Of a stretch of 14,401 nt of DNA, positions 6,158 through 14,401 are shown one piece after another. The notes under the pieces were generated by a model, which did not search any database, was not told where the DNA came from, and saw only the letters and a program-made list of their open reading frames with translations. The translations under genes and the position numbers were made by a program. This stretch comes from a bacterium (GTDB taxonomy: Bacteria; Bacillota; Clostridia; Oscillospirales; Oscillospiraceae). The stretch spans positions 1-14,401 of the forward strand of contig SFVC01000042.1 in the NCBI GenBank assembly GCA_004560375.1. The letters run 5' to 3'. Position 1 is the first letter of the stretch; each line of letters opens with the position of its first letter.

Positions 6158-7302
6158 GGCGGACGCTTTCCATCCTGGGCTCCAGCGGCTCCATCGGGCG
6201 GCAGACGCTGGACGTGGCGGCGGCCTGCGGCCATGAGGTGGCGGCCATCACAGTGAACCACAGCGTACCAATGGCGGAGGAGCAGGCCCGGCAGTTCAGG
6301 CCCAAGCTGGCGGTGGCGGTGGACGAGGCCGCCGCCGCCGATCTGCGGGTGCGGCTGAGGGATACGAATATAAAGGTGCTGTCCGGACGGGAGGGCCTGC
6401 TGGAGGCCGCGTCCCTGCCCGAGGCGGACACGGTGGTAACCGCCATCGTGGGGGTGGCGGGATTGGAGCCCACCCTGGCCGCCATCGACGCGGGCAAGCG
6501 CATCGCCCTGGCCAACAAGGAGACGCTGGTGTGCGCCGGGGAGCTGGTGATGGCCCGGGCGGAGGAGCGGGGGGCGGAGATCGTCCCCGTGGACTCGGAG
6601 CACTCCGCCATCTTCCAGTGTTTGCAGGGGTGCCGGAACCGGGGGGAGGTGCGGCGGCTGATCCTGACCGCCTCCGGCGGGCCCTTCTATGGGAAAAGCT
6701 GTGAAGAACTTTCCCTTGTCAGAAAAGAGCAGGCTTTAAAGCATCCCAACTGGGCCATGGGCGCAAAAATCACCATTGACTCCGCTACCCTGATGAACAA
6801 GGGGCTGGAGTTCATCGAGGCCATGCGGCTGTACGCCGTGCCGCCGGACAAAATTCAGATCGTGATCCACCGGGAGAGCATTGTGCACTCCCTGGTGGAG
6901 TTTGAGGACGGGGCCATCCTGGGACAGCTGGGCAGCGCGGATATGCGCCTGCCCATCCAGTACGCTCTTACCTGGCCGGAGCGGGCCCCCGGCCCCGCCA
7001 AACCCCTGGATCTGCTGTCCTGCCCGCCGTTGACCTTCCAGAGGCCGGATCCGGACACCTTCCGGTGCCTGGGGCTGGCGCTGGAGTGCGCCCGGCGGGG
7101 GGGCACGTCCACCGCCATTCTCAACGGGGCCAACGAGGCGGCGGTGGGGCTGTTCCTGGAGGACAAAATTGGGTTTCTGGACATCCCCCGCCTGGTGGAG
7201 GCGGCCCTCAATCGGGCGCCAGCCCTGGACAGCCCGGGGCTGGACGAGATTTTGGAGGCCGACCGCGCTGCCCGGGAGGCGGTTTATCAATCTGTGAGGT
7301 GA
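6154..7302 (+). CDS. dxr: 1-deoxy-D-xylulose 5-phosphate reductoisomerase
   Basis: This is the second, committed enzyme of the MEP isoprenoid pathway: it rearranges and reduces DXP to MEP using NADPH. The 382-residue protein shows the NADPH-binding GSSGSIG (9-15), ALANKETLV (118-126), the metal-binding PVDSEH with D147 and E149, the flexible-loop region ASGGPF and HPNW-MG (173-203), and MNKGLEFIEA with N215, K216 and E219. All expected catalytic residues are present. It starts at the ATG overlapping the cdsA stop. A short patch around 6690-6790 uses noticeably less GC-rich codons than its surroundings; it encodes one of the most conserved segments, so I do not read it as damage. Confidence 0.97.
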   Translation: MRRTLSILGSSGSIGRQTLDVAAACGHEVAAITVNHSVPMAEEQARQFRPKLAVAVDEAAAADLRVRLRDTNIKVLSGREGLLEAASLPEADTVVTAIVGVAGLEPTLAAIDAGKRIALANKETLVCAGELVMARAEERGAEIVPVDSEHSAIFQCLQGCRNRGEVRRLILTASGGPFYGKSCEELSLVRKEQALKHPNWAMGAKITIDSATLMNKGLEFIEAMRLYAVPPDKIQIVIHRESIVHSLVEFEDGAILGQLGSADMRLPIQYALTWPERAPGPAKPLDLLSCPPLTFQRPDPDTFRCLGLALECARRGGTSTAILNGANEAAVGLFLEDKIGFLDIPRLVEAALNRAPALDSPGLDEILEADRAAREAVYQSVR

Positions 7303-7308
7303 CGCATT

Positions 7309-8391
7309 TTGGCAAGGTTCCTGTATATTCTGCTGGTGATTGTGCTGTTCGGCGTGCTCATCGCCATCCATGAGTTCGGCCACTTCATCACCGCCAAGCT
7401 GCTGGGGGTGAAGGTGAACGAGTTCGCCATCGGCATGGGCCCCGCCCTGTGGACGAAGCAGAAGGGGGAGACGCTGTACGCCCTGCGGGCCTTCCCCGTG
7501 GGGGGCTACTGCGCCATGGAGGGGGAGGACGAGGACACCGGCGACCCCAGGGCCTTCTCCCGGCAGAAGGGGTGGAAGAAGATCATCATCCTGTGCGCCG
7601 GGTCGTTTATGAACTTCCTGCTGGGGCTGATCATCGTGGTGGCGCTGGCGCTGGGATCCTCGCAGGTGGCGGTGCCGGTGGTGACGGAGCTGATGGACGG
7701 CTTCCAGCACCAGGGAGAGGCCGGGCTGATGGTGGGGGATCAGATTGTCAGCGTGGACGGGAACCCCGTCCTGGTGAACGGCGACGCGGCCTTCTTCCTC
7801 CGCCGGAACGATGGGAACGGTATGGATCTGGTGGTGGAGCGGCAGGGCAAGCGAGTGGAGCTGAACGACCTGGATATGAAGCGGTTCGAGTACACCTACG
7901 AGGGCCAGACCAGCACGGGCTTCGGCATCATCCTGGGAGAGACACGGAATGCCTCCATCCCCCAGCGGCTGGCCTCCGGCTTCGCGGAGACCATTGACTA
8001 TGTCCGCATCGTCTGGATCAGCCTGGGCGATCTGGTGACGGGTCGGGTGGCGGTGTCCGAGCTGTCCGGGGTCATTGGCGTGGTGGATGTGGTGTCCGAG
8101 ATGGGAACCCAGTACCAGACGGCGGCCCAGTCCGCTCTGGCGGGGGTGTTAGGGGTGCTGAGCATGATGGCCCTTATCGCCGTCAACCTGGCGGTGATGA
8201 ACCTGCTGCCCATCCCGGCGCTGGACGGCGGGCGGATCTTCTTTGTGCTACTCAACGGGATCCTCTATGTCGTGGCCCGGAAGCGCATCCCCGAGAAATA
8301 TGAGGGCTATGTCCACGCCGGGGCCTTTGTGGTGCTGCTGGCCCTGATGGCGCTGGTGGCCCTCCATGACGTGTGGAATATTTTTGCTTAG
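7309..8391 (+). CDS. rseP: RseP/RasP-type site-2 intramembrane zinc metalloprotease
   Basis: This site-2 protease cuts substrates inside the membrane. In Firmicutes (RasP/YluC) it completes anti-sigma factor degradation and clears signal-peptide remnants. The 360-residue protein has the zinc motif HEFGH in its first membrane helix (H21, E22, H25), a conserved FPVGGY loop, a second helix (about 95-115), a central PDZ-like region (about 115-200), and the LLPIPALDGGR motif (Asp306) in the third core helix, with a last helix at the C-terminus. The start is a TTG at 7309; GAGGTGA (7296-7302), overlapping the dxr stop, is correctly spaced for it, and the protein would otherwise lose part of the first helix. 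It sits in the standard dxr-rseP order. Confidence 0.96.
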   Translation: MARFLYILLVIVLFGVLIAIHEFGHFITAKLLGVKVNEFAIGMGPALWTKQKGETLYALRAFPVGGYCAMEGEDEDTGDPRAFSRQKGWKKIIILCAGSFMNFLLGLIIVVALALGSSQVAVPVVTELMDGFQHQGEAGLMVGDQIVSVDGNPVLVNGDAAFFLRRNDGNGMDLVVERQGKRVELNDLDMKRFEYTYEGQTSTGFGIILGETRNASIPQRLASGFAETIDYVRIVWISLGDLVTGRVAVSELSGVIGVVDVVSEMGTQYQTAAQSALAGVLGVLSMMALIAVNLAVMNLLPIPALDGGRIFFVLLNGILYVVARKRIPEKYEGYVHAGAFVVLLALMALVALHDVWNIFA

Positions 8392-8404
8392 GCAGGTGCA
8401 GGCA

Positions 8405-9442
8405 ATGAGCAGGCAGATCAAGGCCGGAGGCGTTTCCATCGGCGGGGACGCCCCCGTCTCTATCCAATCCATGACCAACACCGACACCCGGGACGTGGAG
8501 GCCACCCTGGCCCAGATCCGGGCGCTGGCGGCGGCGGGGTGCGACATCGTCCGGGTGGCGGTGCCCGACCTGACGGCGGCCAAGGCCATCGGGGCGCTGA
8601 AGGCGGGCAGCCCGGTGCCGCTGGTGGCGGACATCCACTTCGACTACCGGCTGGCTCTGGAGGCGGCGGAGCAGGGCATCGACAAGATCCGCATCAACCC
8701 TGGGAACATCGGCGCACCCGAGCGGGTGGAGGCGGTGGCCAAGGCCTGCAAGGAGCGGGGCATCCCCATACGGGTGGGGGTGAACGGCGGCTCGCTGGAG
8801 AAGGAGCTGCTGGCCAAGTACGGCGGCCCCACCCCGGAGGCCATGGTGGAGAGCGCCCTGGGCCACATCCGCCTGTTGGAGCGGTACGGCTTTGAGGACA
8901 TCTGCGTGTCGCTGAAGGCGTCCTCTGTGCCGGTTACCATGCGGGCCTACCAGCTGATGGCGGAGCGGTACGACTACCCCCTGCACCTGGGCGTCACCGA
9001 GGCGGGCACCCGGGAGATGGGGGAGCTGAAGGCGGCGGCGGGCATCGGCGGGCTGCTGGCGCTGGGCGTGGGGGATACCCTGCGGGTGAGCCTCACCGCC
9101 GACCCGGTGGAGGAGGTGTACGCCGCCCGGCGGATCTTGAAGGCCATCGGCCTGCGCCGGGAGGGGCCGGAGCTCATCTCCTGCCCCACCTGCGGGCGGA
9201 CACAGATCGACCTGATCCCCATGGCGGAGCGGGTGGAGGAGCTGCTCAAGGGCGTGGACAAGCCCATCACCGTGGCGGTGATGGGGTGTATTGTCAACGG
9301 CCCCGGCGAGGCCCGGCACGCGGATGTGGGGCTGGCGGGCGGCCGCGGCGAGGGCGTGCTGTTCAGGCACGGGGAGATCGTGGCAAAGGTGCCGGAGGAG
9401 GAACTGGTGCCGGGGCTGATGAAGCTGATTGAGGAATTGTAA
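8405..9442 (+). CDS. ispG: (E)-4-hydroxy-3-methylbut-2-enyl-diphosphate synthase
   Basis: IspG (GcpE) converts MEcPP to HMBPP, the penultimate MEP-pathway step, using a [4Fe-4S] cluster. The 345-residue protein has the TIM-barrel N-terminal part (GGDAPVSIQSMTNTDT at 13-28, VADIHFDY, IRINPGNIG) and the C-terminal cluster domain with C260 and C263 (SCPTCGRTQ), C295 and E302 (GCIVNGPGE), the expected three Cys plus one Glu ligands. I start at the ATG at 8405, after the rseP stop and preceded by CAGGTG; the frame is open back to 8366 but that part would overlap rseP and is not family-like. It occupies the slot between rseP and polC that holds proS in Bacillus subtilis; ispG here is common in Clostridia. 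Confidence 0.96.
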   Translation: MSRQIKAGGVSIGGDAPVSIQSMTNTDTRDVEATLAQIRALAAAGCDIVRVAVPDLTAAKAIGALKAGSPVPLVADIHFDYRLALEAAEQGIDKIRINPGNIGAPERVEAVAKACKERGIPIRVGVNGGSLEKELLAKYGGPTPEAMVESALGHIRLLERYGFEDICVSLKASSVPVTMRAYQLMAERYDYPLHLGVTEAGTREMGELKAAAGIGGLLALGVGDTLRVSLTADPVEEVYAARRILKAIGLRREGPELISCPTCGRTQIDLIPMAERVEELLKGVDKPITVAVMGCIVNGPGEARHADVGLAGGRGEGVLFRHGEIVAKVPEEELVPGLMKLIEEL

Positions 9443-9490
9443 AGGTGGAAGCCATCGAGCGGAACAAGAGATAAGGAGCGAGACAGAACT

Positions 9491-12400
9491 ATGCCGACCT
9501 TTCAACAGACCTTTGCCAACTGCCCCTTCCCGGAAGGGGTTTTGGCTGTTTTGGGGAGCTATCCTGTACGGGTGCGGGTAAACCGGGCCCGGCGGGCCAT
9601 GGAGGTGACGGCGGTAGGGGCGGAGGTTCCGGGCGAAACGCTGGCCCAGGCCGCGGCGGCGCTGAAGGAGGCCCTGGGGCTCAGCGCGGCGCAGGTGACG
9701 GTGGAGCCCGCCACTCCGGTGGAGAAGCCCACCCCGGCGCAGAGGTTGGAAGCGCCCGGGCCGGAACAGCCGGTGCCCCCGGAAACGCCCGCTCCCGCGC
9801 CAAAGGTGAGAGAACCCGCCGCCCCGGCGGCGCCCCGCCCCCCAAAGGAGCCGCCCCAGGGCCTGGAGGCCCAGATGGAGGCCATGCGCCGGAAGGTGTT
9901 CCGGAAGGACGCCCCGTCCTCCGGCGGCGGGAAAAAGCGGATCAAACAGATCTACGGTAAGATCAGCGGCAAAAAGAAGCCCATCTCCATGGGGGAGCTG
10001 ATGCTGGACATGGGCAGCGTGCTGGTGGAGGGCGAGGTGTTCAACATCGAGCACCGGGAACTGCCCCGGCGGAAGGCGTGGGTGGTGTGCTTCGACGTCA
10101 CCGACCTGACCGGCTCCATCCGGGTCACCCGGTTCCTGGAGGGGGAGGAGGCCAAGCCCATCATCAACCAGATCAAGAAAGGCCAGCGGCTCCAGATCCA
10201 GGGACGATTGACCCTGGGTCGGTTTGACAACAATGATCTGGTGCTGGAGCCCTATGGCATCAACGAGATCCCAAAGCCAGAGGGGAGGAAGGATACCGCC
10301 CCGGACAAGCGGGTGGAGCTGCATTTACATACCAAAATGTCCATGATGGACGGTCTGTGCGATACCAAGGCGGCAGTGAAGCGGGCCATTGAGTGGGGCC
10401 ATCCCGCCATCGCCATCACGGATCACGGGGTGGTGCAGTCCTTCCCGGACGCCTACAGCGCCTCCGGCCGGGGGGAGAAGATCAAGGTGCTCTACGGCGT
10501 GGAGGCCTACTACCAGAACGACCTGGACGAGCAGACGGCGGTGCACGGCCCCGGGGATCTGCCCCTGGACGGGGAGTTTGTGGCTTTCGACCTGGAGACC
10601 ACCGGCCTGGACGCCAGGACGGACGCCATCATCGAGATCGGCGCGGTGCGTATCCGGGGCGGGGAAGTGGTGGACAAATTCGCCTCCTTCGCCCATCCGG
10701 GGCACCCCCTCAACGCAAAAACCGTGTCCCTCACCGGGATCACCGATGAGCTGCTGAAGGGCGCCCCCACGCCGGAGGCGGCGGTGGACGCCTTCCTGGA
10801 CTGGGCGGGGGACGCGGCCCTGTGCGCCCACAACGCCGCCTTTGACACCGGCTTCCTCCGGGAGTACTGCCGCCGTTCCGGGCGGCGGTTCGACCCGCTG
10901 TATTTCGACACCATGCTGCTGGCCCAGTACCTGTGTCCCAAGCTGGCCAACCACAAGCTGGACACGGTGGCCAACGCCCTGCACCTGCCCCCCTTCCAGC
11001 ACCACCGGGCCTATGACGACGCGGAGACCTGCGGCCTGATTCTGACGGCCCTGATCCCTCTTCTGCGGGAGCAGGGGGTGGAGCGGGCGGCCCAGATCAA
11101 CCGGGCCTTCGCGGGTCGGAAGCGGGGGGGGCGTGGACGGCGCTCCGCCTATCATCTGATTCTACTGGCAAAAAACCAGACGGGTCTTCGTAACCTGTAT
11201 AAGTTGGTGTCCAAGTCCCACCTGGAGCACTTCAACCGCTATCCCATCATGCCCAAGTCCCTCATCCAGGAGAACCGGGAGGGGCTGATCATCGGCTCCG
11301 CCTGCGAGGCGGGGGAGCTGTTCCGGGCGGTCATCGCCGGGAAGGAGGATCGGGAGCTGGAGCGGATCGCCTCCTGGTACGACTTTCTGGAGATCCAGCC
11401 TCTGTCCAACAACGCCTATATGCTCCGCCCGGACAAGGAGGGGCGGAAGATCGCCCGGGACAAGGAGGATCTGCGCGCCTTCAACCGCCGGGTGGTGGCC
11501 CTGGGGGAGCGGCTGGGCAAGCCGGTGTGCGCCACCGGGGACGTCCACTTCATGGAACCCGAGGAGGAGATCTACCGCCACATCCTGCTGGCTGCCAAGG
11601 AGTTCGAGGACGCGGACAGCGACAACCCGCTGTACTTCCGCACAACCGACGAGATGCTGGAGGAGTTTTCCTATCTGGGGAAGGAGAAGGCCCATGAGGT
11701 GGTGGTGGACAACCCCAACCTGGTGGCAAGCTGGTGCGACAACGTGCGCCCCCTTCCCGACGGGTTGTTCAGCCCTAAGCTGCCAAACGCAGAGGAAGAG
11801 CTGAAGGCTCTGGTGTGGGACAAAGCCCACGCCCTGTACGGAGACAACCCGCCCCAGATTGTGCAGGATCGGATCAACTCGGAGCTGAAGGACATCATCG
11901 GCTGCGAGTACGCCGTGATCTATATGTCCGCCCAGAAGCTGGTGCAGAACTCCCTGAAGCACGGCTACCTGGTGGGTTCGCGAGGGTCGGTTGGCTCGTC
12001 CCTGGTGGCGTTTTTGTCGGGCATCACCGAGGTGAACTCCCTGCCCGCCCATTACCGCTGCCCCAACTGCAAGCACGCCGACTTCGACTATGCCCAGGAT
12101 CCCGCCCACCTCTATGGCTGCGGGGCGGATATGCCGGACAGGAAGTGCCCGGTATGCGGCGCGGATTACGAGAAGGACGGCTTCCACATCCCCTTTGAGA
12201 CCTTTTTGGGCTTCGGCGGCGACAAGGTGCCCGACATCGACCTGAATTTCTCCGGCGAGTACCAGTCCAGCGCCCACAGGTACACCTTTGAGCTGTTCGG
12301 GCAGGAGCACGTGTTCCGGGCGGGCACCATCGGCACCGTGGCGGAAAAGACCGCCATCGGCTACGTGCGAAAGTATCTGGAGCAGGCGGGCTGGGAAAAC

Positions 12401-13681
12401 GTGCCCTTCGCGGAGGTGCTGCGTCTGGCCCGGGGGTGCATGGGGGTGAAGCGCACCACGGGGCAGCACCCCGGCGGCATGGTGGTCATCCCCCAGGACA
12501 AGGAGATCTACGATTTCTGCCCGGTGCAGCACCCGGCGGACGACAAGGACTCCGACATCATCACCACCCATTTTGAATACCATTCCATGGAGTCCAACCT
12601 GCTGAAGCTGGATATGCTGGGCCACGACGACCCGTCCATGATCCGGATGCTGGAGGATCTCACCGGGGAGGACGCCCAGAAGATCCCCCTGGACGATCCG
12701 GACACCATGAGCCTGTTCACCACCTCGGAGAAGCTGGGCTTTGAGGACGACCCCGTGCTGGGCCCCACCGGGGCGGTGGCCATCCCGGAGTTCGGCACCC
12801 CCTTTGTCCGGGGGATGCTGGAGGACACCCACCCCAACCAGTTCGACATCCTGATCCGGCTGTCCGGTTTCTCCCACGGTACCGACGTGTGGCTGGGCAA
12901 CGCCAAGGATCTGATCACCTCCGGCACCGCCAAGGTCAACGAGGCCATCGGCTGCCGGGACGACATCATGCTGTTCCTCATCTCCAAGGGCTTCAAGGAC
13001 ACCCGGGCCTTCAAGATCATGGAGGCGGTGCGTAAGGGCCGGGGCCTGCCCGAGGGGGCGGAGGACGAGATGAAAGAGCACGGCGTACCCGAGTGGTACA
13101 TCGAGTCCTGCAAGAAGATCGCCTACCTGTTCCCCAAGGCCCACGCGGTGGCCTACGTGATGATGGCCTTCCGCATCGCCTGGTTCAAGGTGCACCGGCC
13201 GCTGGCGTTCTACGCCGCCTACTTCTCCATCCGGGCCAAGGCCTTCGACGAGAAGTATATGTGCCGGGGCATGGAGGTGGTAAAGCGGAAGATGGCGGAG
13301 ATCAACGCCAAAAAAAACGCCAAGGAGAAGAAGGACAGGCCGTCCGCGGTGGAGGAGGATATGCTCACCACCCTGGAGGTGTGCTACGAGTTCTACCTGC
13401 GGGGGTTCCGCTTTGCCCGGATGGATATCTGCCGCTCCCTGTCCACAAAATTTATTGTGGATGAGGAGAAGGGGGCGCTCATCCCGCCCTTCACCTCGGT
13501 GGCCGGGCTGGGCGAGACGGTGGGGGACGACATCGTGGAGAAGCGGCAGGGGAGGGACTTTTTGTCCATCGAGGAATTCGCCCTGGCCTGCACCAAGGTA
13601 TCCTCCACCCACCTGGAGCAGCTCAAGGAGGCGGGGGCCTTCGGAGACCTGCCGGACAGCAGCCAGTTCAGCCTGTTTTAG
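9491..13681 (+). CDS. polC: DNA polymerase III PolC-type alpha subunit
   Basis: This is the Gram-positive replicative DNA polymerase with built-in 3'-5' proofreading. Domains in order: N-terminal domain (1-75), a Pro/Ala-rich linker (about 75-125), OB fold (about 165-260), then the PHP domain split by the exonuclease. PHP motifs are ELHLHTKMS (H278, H280), ITDHG (311-312) and GDVHFM (H686). The DEDDh exonuclease has D367/E369, D452, H505 and D510. The polymerase core shows a Cys zinc site (C857, C860, C886, C889, with C877 nearby), PDIDLNFSGEYQ (D915, D917) and KLDMLGHDD (D1041). The C-terminal QFSLF fits a sliding-clamp-binding motif. The 1396 residues compare with 1437 in Bacillus subtilis. 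AAGGAG (9473-9478) lies 12 bases before the ATG. All catalytic residues are in place. Confidence 0.98.
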   Translation: MPTFQQTFANCPFPEGVLAVLGSYPVRVRVNRARRAMEVTAVGAEVPGETLAQAAAALKEALGLSAAQVTVEPATPVEKPTPAQRLEAPGPEQPVPPETPAPAPKVREPAAPAAPRPPKEPPQGLEAQMEAMRRKVFRKDAPSSGGGKKRIKQIYGKISGKKKPISMGELMLDMGSVLVEGEVFNIEHRELPRRKAWVVCFDVTDLTGSIRVTRFLEGEEAKPIINQIKKGQRLQIQGRLTLGRFDNNDLVLEPYGINEIPKPEGRKDTAPDKRVELHLHTKMSMMDGLCDTKAAVKRAIEWGHPAIAITDHGVVQSFPDAYSASGRGEKIKVLYGVEAYYQNDLDEQTAVHGPGDLPLDGEFVAFDLETTGLDARTDAIIEIGAVRIRGGEVVDKFASFAHPGHPLNAKTVSLTGITDELLKGAPTPEAAVDAFLDWAGDAALCAHNAAFDTGFLREYCRRSGRRFDPLYFDTMLLAQYLCPKLANHKLDTVANALHLPPFQHHRAYDDAETCGLILTALIPLLREQGVERAAQINRAFAGRKRGGRGRRSAYHLILLAKNQTGLRNLYKLVSKSHLEHFNRYPIMPKSLIQENREGLIIGSACEAGELFRAVIAGKEDRELERIASWYDFLEIQPLSNNAYMLRPDKEGRKIARDKEDLRAFNRRVVALGERLGKPVCATGDVHFMEPEEEIYRHILLAAKEFEDADSDNPLYFRTTDEMLEEFSYLGKEKAHEVVVDNPNLVASWCDNVRPLPDGLFSPKLPNAEEELKALVWDKAHALYGDNPPQIVQDRINSELKDIIGCEYAVIYMSAQKLVQNSLKHGYLVGSRGSVGSSLVAFLSGITEVNSLPAHYRCPNCKHADFDYAQDPAHLYGCGADMPDRKCPVCGADYEKDGFHIPFETFLGFGGDKVPDIDLNFSGEYQSSAHRYTFELFGQEHVFRAGTIGTVAEKTAIGYVRKYLEQAGWENVPFAEVLRLARGCMGVKRTTGQHPGGMVVIPQDKEIYDFCPVQHPADDKDSDIITTHFEYHSMESNLLKLDMLGHDDPSMIRMLEDLTGEDAQKIPLDDPDTMSLFTTSEKLGFEDDPVLGPTGAVAIPEFGTPFVRGMLEDTHPNQFDILIRLSGFSHGTDVWLGNAKDLITSGTAKVNEAIGCRDDIMLFLISKGFKDTRAFKIMEAVRKGRGLPEGAEDEMKEHGVPEWYIESCKKIAYLFPKAHAVAYVMMAFRIAWFKVHRPLAFYAAYFSIRAKAFDEKYMCRGMEVVKRKMAEINAKKNAKEKKDRPSAVEEDMLTTLEVCYEFYLRGFRFARMDICRSLSTKFIVDEEKGALIPPFTSVAGLGETVGDDIVEKRQGRDFLSIEEFALACTKVSSTHLEQLKEAGAFGDLPDSSQFSLF

Positions 13682-13693
13682 TGAGGAGAAACA

Positions 13694-14401
13694 ATGAAAA
13701 AAGGGTATGATGTGTTTGGGCCGGCGTATGGCGTGATGCTGCGGAACGACCTGCACGCTTTAGAATCGATTGACCACAAATTCATGCGGGAAATGATCCT
13801 TTTGGAGGAAGAATCCTACGATTTCCTGTATCATGCGGCGCCGGTCAGAATCAATATGGAGGCTCACGAGCTTTATTCATTTGCAAAGCGGTTCAAAGGA
13901 AACGATGATCGCCAGACCATGGAACATATCCTGCGCTACACGGCCAAAATCGCTTCCGATTACCAAACCGCGTTTGAGGATATGAAGTTTGGAGGAACAG
14001 AGAAGGAGATTTTGGAAAGAGGCACGGATTGGTGCGCCGACATGGCAAGGGTCGGCGCGGTTCTGCTCCAATGCAACGGGATCCCGGCGAGGATTGTACA
14101 TCTGGTGAATTTGGAGAAAGCCTATAACGGCCACGTTGTGACAGAGGCGTTTTATGAGGGAAAGTACGGGGTTTGCGATTTCCTGTATGGCTATTCCTTC
14201 TATAATAAGCGGCCGTTAGACGCCTATGACCTGACGCGCTGCAAACGTTATTTGGAAGGATATCCTGAGGAGTACGCTTCCCTCTACTCAACTGCCGCCA
14301 TCAATGAGTATGACCCAATGGGGGACAATGACTATACAGTTTCCCTGCCAAACCAGTACACAATTCGTATCATTGAGACAGAGCACAATGGGAAATGGTT
14401 T
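13694..14401 (+). CDS. Transglutaminase-like superfamily protein (3' partial)
   Basis: The gene runs off the window; 236 residues are visible with no stop. GAGGAGA (13683-13689) is well placed for the ATG at 13694, 12 bases after the polC stop. The core fits a transglutaminase-like cysteine fold: Cys114 in GTDWCADMARVGAVLLQ followed by CNGIPARIVHL, His147 in NGHVVTEAFYEGKYG, and Asp162 in VCDFLYG, giving the Cys-His-Asp order and spacing of the family. No signal peptide is visible, so it is probably cytosolic. Such proteins act as proteases, transamidases or peptide N-glycanases; which one cannot be told here. Codons are much richer in A/T than in polC and all upstream genes, suggesting a different origin. 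In Bacillus, rimP and nusA follow polC, so this gene occupies an unusual slot. Confidence 0.7.
   Translation, partial: MKKGYDVFGPAYGVMLRNDLHALESIDHKFMREMILLEEESYDFLYHAAPVRINMEAHELYSFAKRFKGNDDRQTMEHILRYTAKIASDYQTAFEDMKFGGTEKEILERGTDWCADMARVGAVLLQCNGIPARIVHLVNLEKAYNGHVVTEAFYEGKYGVCDFLYGYSFYNKRPLDAYDLTRCKRYLEGYPEEYASLYSTAAINEYDPMGDNDYTVSLPNQYTIRIIETEHNGKWF

Noticed and set aside
6690..6790. Less GC-rich patch inside dxr as a sign of recombination
   Set aside because: The patch encodes one of the most conserved parts of the enzyme, the frame is intact, and short codon-use fluctuations of this size also occur in polC.
8252..10324. Long minus-strand open frame opposite ispG and polC (690 codons)
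   Set aside because: It is a shadow of GC-rich coding sequence, His/Arg/Gly/Pro-rich, spanning two real genes and their gap, with no ribosome binding site.
11162..13756. Very long open frame on the minus strand opposite polC (864 codons)
   Set aside because: It is the antisense of GC-rich polC codons, which suppress stops in that frame. The translation is low-complexity in Gly/Val/His/Leu/Gln, matches no family I know, and polC is intact on the other strand.
1..14401. CRISPR array, tRNA/rRNA genes, insertion sequences or phage genes
   Set aside because: I saw no regularly spaced direct repeats, cloverleaf-like segments, transposase motifs or phage-like proteins; nearly all of the window is housekeeping coding sequence.

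Overview
The window looks like a chromosomal stretch from a high-GC Firmicute, most likely a gut Clostridia/Oscillospiraceae-type anaerobe. The evidence is a Gram-positive PolC replicase with its built-in exonuclease, AGGAGG-like ribosome binding sites, a YlmC/YmxH-family sporulation protein, and the Firmicute gene order pyrH-frr-uppS-cdsA-dxr-rseP-ispG-polC. Codons are strongly GC-rich except in the last gene. I see no rRNA, tRNA, CRISPR array or transposase.

Left part (1-3188). A plus-strand gene cut by the window edge encodes a histidine kinase whose N-terminus is a signal peptide plus the first ~70 residues of a CbiK-type (sirohydrochlorin cobaltochelatase) domain. This is the strangest object in the window. 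It may be a true fusion made at a short shared motif, or an assembly chimera. It converges on rpsB (minus strand) across a strong hairpin. rpsB has its own promoter and a short, structured leader. Upstream of it on the same strand lies a small PRC-barrel gene of the YlmC/YmxH family, with an intrinsic terminator that overlaps its stop codon. tsf, which usually follows rpsB, is not here.

Middle and right part (3189-13681). A plus-strand run of eight housekeeping genes: UMP kinase, ribosome recycling factor, then (after a hairpin gap) undecaprenyl-diphosphate synthase, CDP-diglyceride synthase, DXP reductoisomerase, the RseP site-2 protease, IspG and PolC. From uppS on, most genes overlap or nearly touch, so they are probably co-transcribed. 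Three of them (dxr, ispG, uppS) act in isoprenoid supply for the cell-wall lipid carrier; cdsA supplies phospholipid precursors, and rseP cleaves membrane proteins.

Right edge (13694-14401). Twelve bases after polC begins a gene with clearly lower GC that encodes a transglutaminase-like cysteine protein, running off the window. It sits where rimP/nusA follow polC in Bacillus and looks like accessory content attached to the end of the operon.
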